NCBI GenBank assembly: GCA_020348445.1
Contig: CP070751.1
Location: 3,089,702-3,153,701, forward strand
DNA from: Thermoplasmata archaeon
GTDB taxonomy: Archaea; Thermoplasmatota; Thermoplasmata; GCA-020350865
Direction: 5' to 3'
Length of the DNA: 64,000 nt
This document shows positions 63,480 through 64,000 of the stretch, in pieces (the first letter of the stretch is position 1; each line of letters starts with the position of its first letter). Both the position numbers and the translations under genes were made by a program. The notes beneath the pieces were generated by a model. The model ran no database searches. It was not told the DNA's origin and saw only the letters and a list, made by a program, of their open reading frames with translations.

Positions 63480-64000
63480 TTAAGTATTGAGATTGGCATC
63501 AAATCTTACCCCACAACCGGGGCAGCATGTGCTTTGACCCTTCACATTTTCACCACATATGGGGCATTCAAAGGATTTTGGGCCTTTCAAATCAAGGAAC
63601 TCAACACCGCATTTTGGACAGGATATCGCATCTTCCCTGACTTCATCTCCACAGGAAGGGCATACCATGACTCTAATCCTCAACCTCCAAGGCACCTTTC
63701 CAGATTCACCAAATTCCACCTCACACCTTGAACACCTTGGATCTCCAGGATAGATTTCATTACCGCATACTGGGCACTCGTATACTTCCATCTCAGCCCC
63801 GACATCAACAGGAGTTATCTCCCCAAAGTTATCTAAAAACATTTTGGATTTATCCCCTTCCAAATTAACTGCACTTGGTTGATCCATCAAACCATGGTCA
63901 ATATCCCCTTTCAGAGTTCCCCATCGTGTATGTTTTTCTTCCTTCCCTGATATCAAACTCCCCATCAATATTGGAATACCCTTTAATTGAGCCATACCCC
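63480..64000 (-). CDS. Triple-zinc-ribbon C-terminal tail of a protein cut by the window edge
   Basis: The frame is open to the right end with no stop, so the ATG at 63996 is probably internal. The visible 173 codons begin AQLKGIPILMGSLISG, which matches QLEGIRALTMTLIPD at the end of the giant protein's longin-like domain. A variable linker follows, then three zinc ribbons (CPVC/CSRC, CPSC/CPKC, CPIC/CPGC) ending at the stop at 63480. The first ribbon (VYECPVCGNEI) is very like the single one in the giant protein (VYECPVCGKDI). This is therefore the end of another protein with the same kind of cytosolic tail, 143 bp or more upstream of the giant gene on the same strand. Confidence 0.8.
   Translation of the reverse strand, partial: GMAQLKGIPILMGSLISGKEEKHTRWGTLKGDIDHGLMDQPSAVNLEGDKSKMFLDNFGEITPVDVGAEMEVYECPVCGNEIYPGDPRCSRCEVEFGESGKVPWRLRIRVMVCPSCGDEVREDAISCPKCGVEFLDLKGPKSFECPICGENVKGQSTCCPGCGVRFDANLNT

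Overview
This window reads as archaeal, probably Euryarchaeota and, with moderate confidence, the Thermoplasmata side (Marine Benthic Group D-like lineages). The evidence is the archaeal riboflavin synthase (RibC type) and RibL FAD synthetase, an archaeal-type AspRS, single-domain KaiC/RAD55-type ATPases, UbiA prenyltransferase genes, TATA boxes about 30 bp before several genes (some apparently leaderless), and a large repertoire of secreted multi-domain proteins. I see no rRNA, tRNA, CRISPR array or insertion sequence.

Layout. 1-7.8 kb: four secreted or surface proteins on the minus strand (fibronectin-III, lamin-tail-like, cadherin-like and right-handed beta-helix modules); two or three of their promoters share a TATA-proximal element. 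7.8-16.6 kb: a CrtC/AttH-like lipocalin protein; an operon of one HgdB/BcrB-like iron-sulfur subunit, its BadF-type activator and an acyl-CoA ligase; a PEBP-family protein; and an OPT transporter / PqqD-like / M29 aminopeptidase operon that looks like peptide uptake and breakdown. 16.8-31 kb: a long cytosolic coiled-coil and SAP-repeat protein, an AAA ATPase, purM, a small membrane protein, a UbiA-UbiA-radical SAM operon, two KaiC-like ATPases, two membrane proteins and an isochorismatase-type hydrolase. 31-36.8 kb (plus strand): a MoxR-VWA pair, then a compact ribB-ribL-ribC-ribH operon that makes riboflavin and adenylates FMN to FAD. 36.8-41.7 kb: a seven-bladed-propeller surface protein, aspS and an MscS channel.

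41.8-64 kb is the most unusual part and lies entirely on the minus strand. Six Ras/Rab-like small GTPase paralogues follow a gene for a surface protein of about 5148 residues, itself preceded by a partial gene with a related tail. The giant protein carries an integrin-alpha-like FG-GAP propeller of exactly seven blades. Blades 1, 3 and 5 are split by large insertions: two DUF2341-LamG units, five DUF2341-LamG units, and a second seven-repeat propeller-like array. Next come a stalk of Ig-like and cadherin-like domains, one membrane helix, and a cytosolic tail with a longin/roadblock-like alpha/beta domain and a zinc ribbon. The same longin-like domain occurs in the 1163-residue coiled-coil protein at 16.8-20.3 kb, and its end is visible in the partial gene at the right edge. 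Longin and roadblock folds are common partners of small GTPases, so I propose that this is a surface-receptor-to-GTPase system. A 36-bp promoter-like element shared by the giant gene and one GTPase gene supports co-regulation. Two of the six GTPases carry Leu at the position of Ras Gln61.
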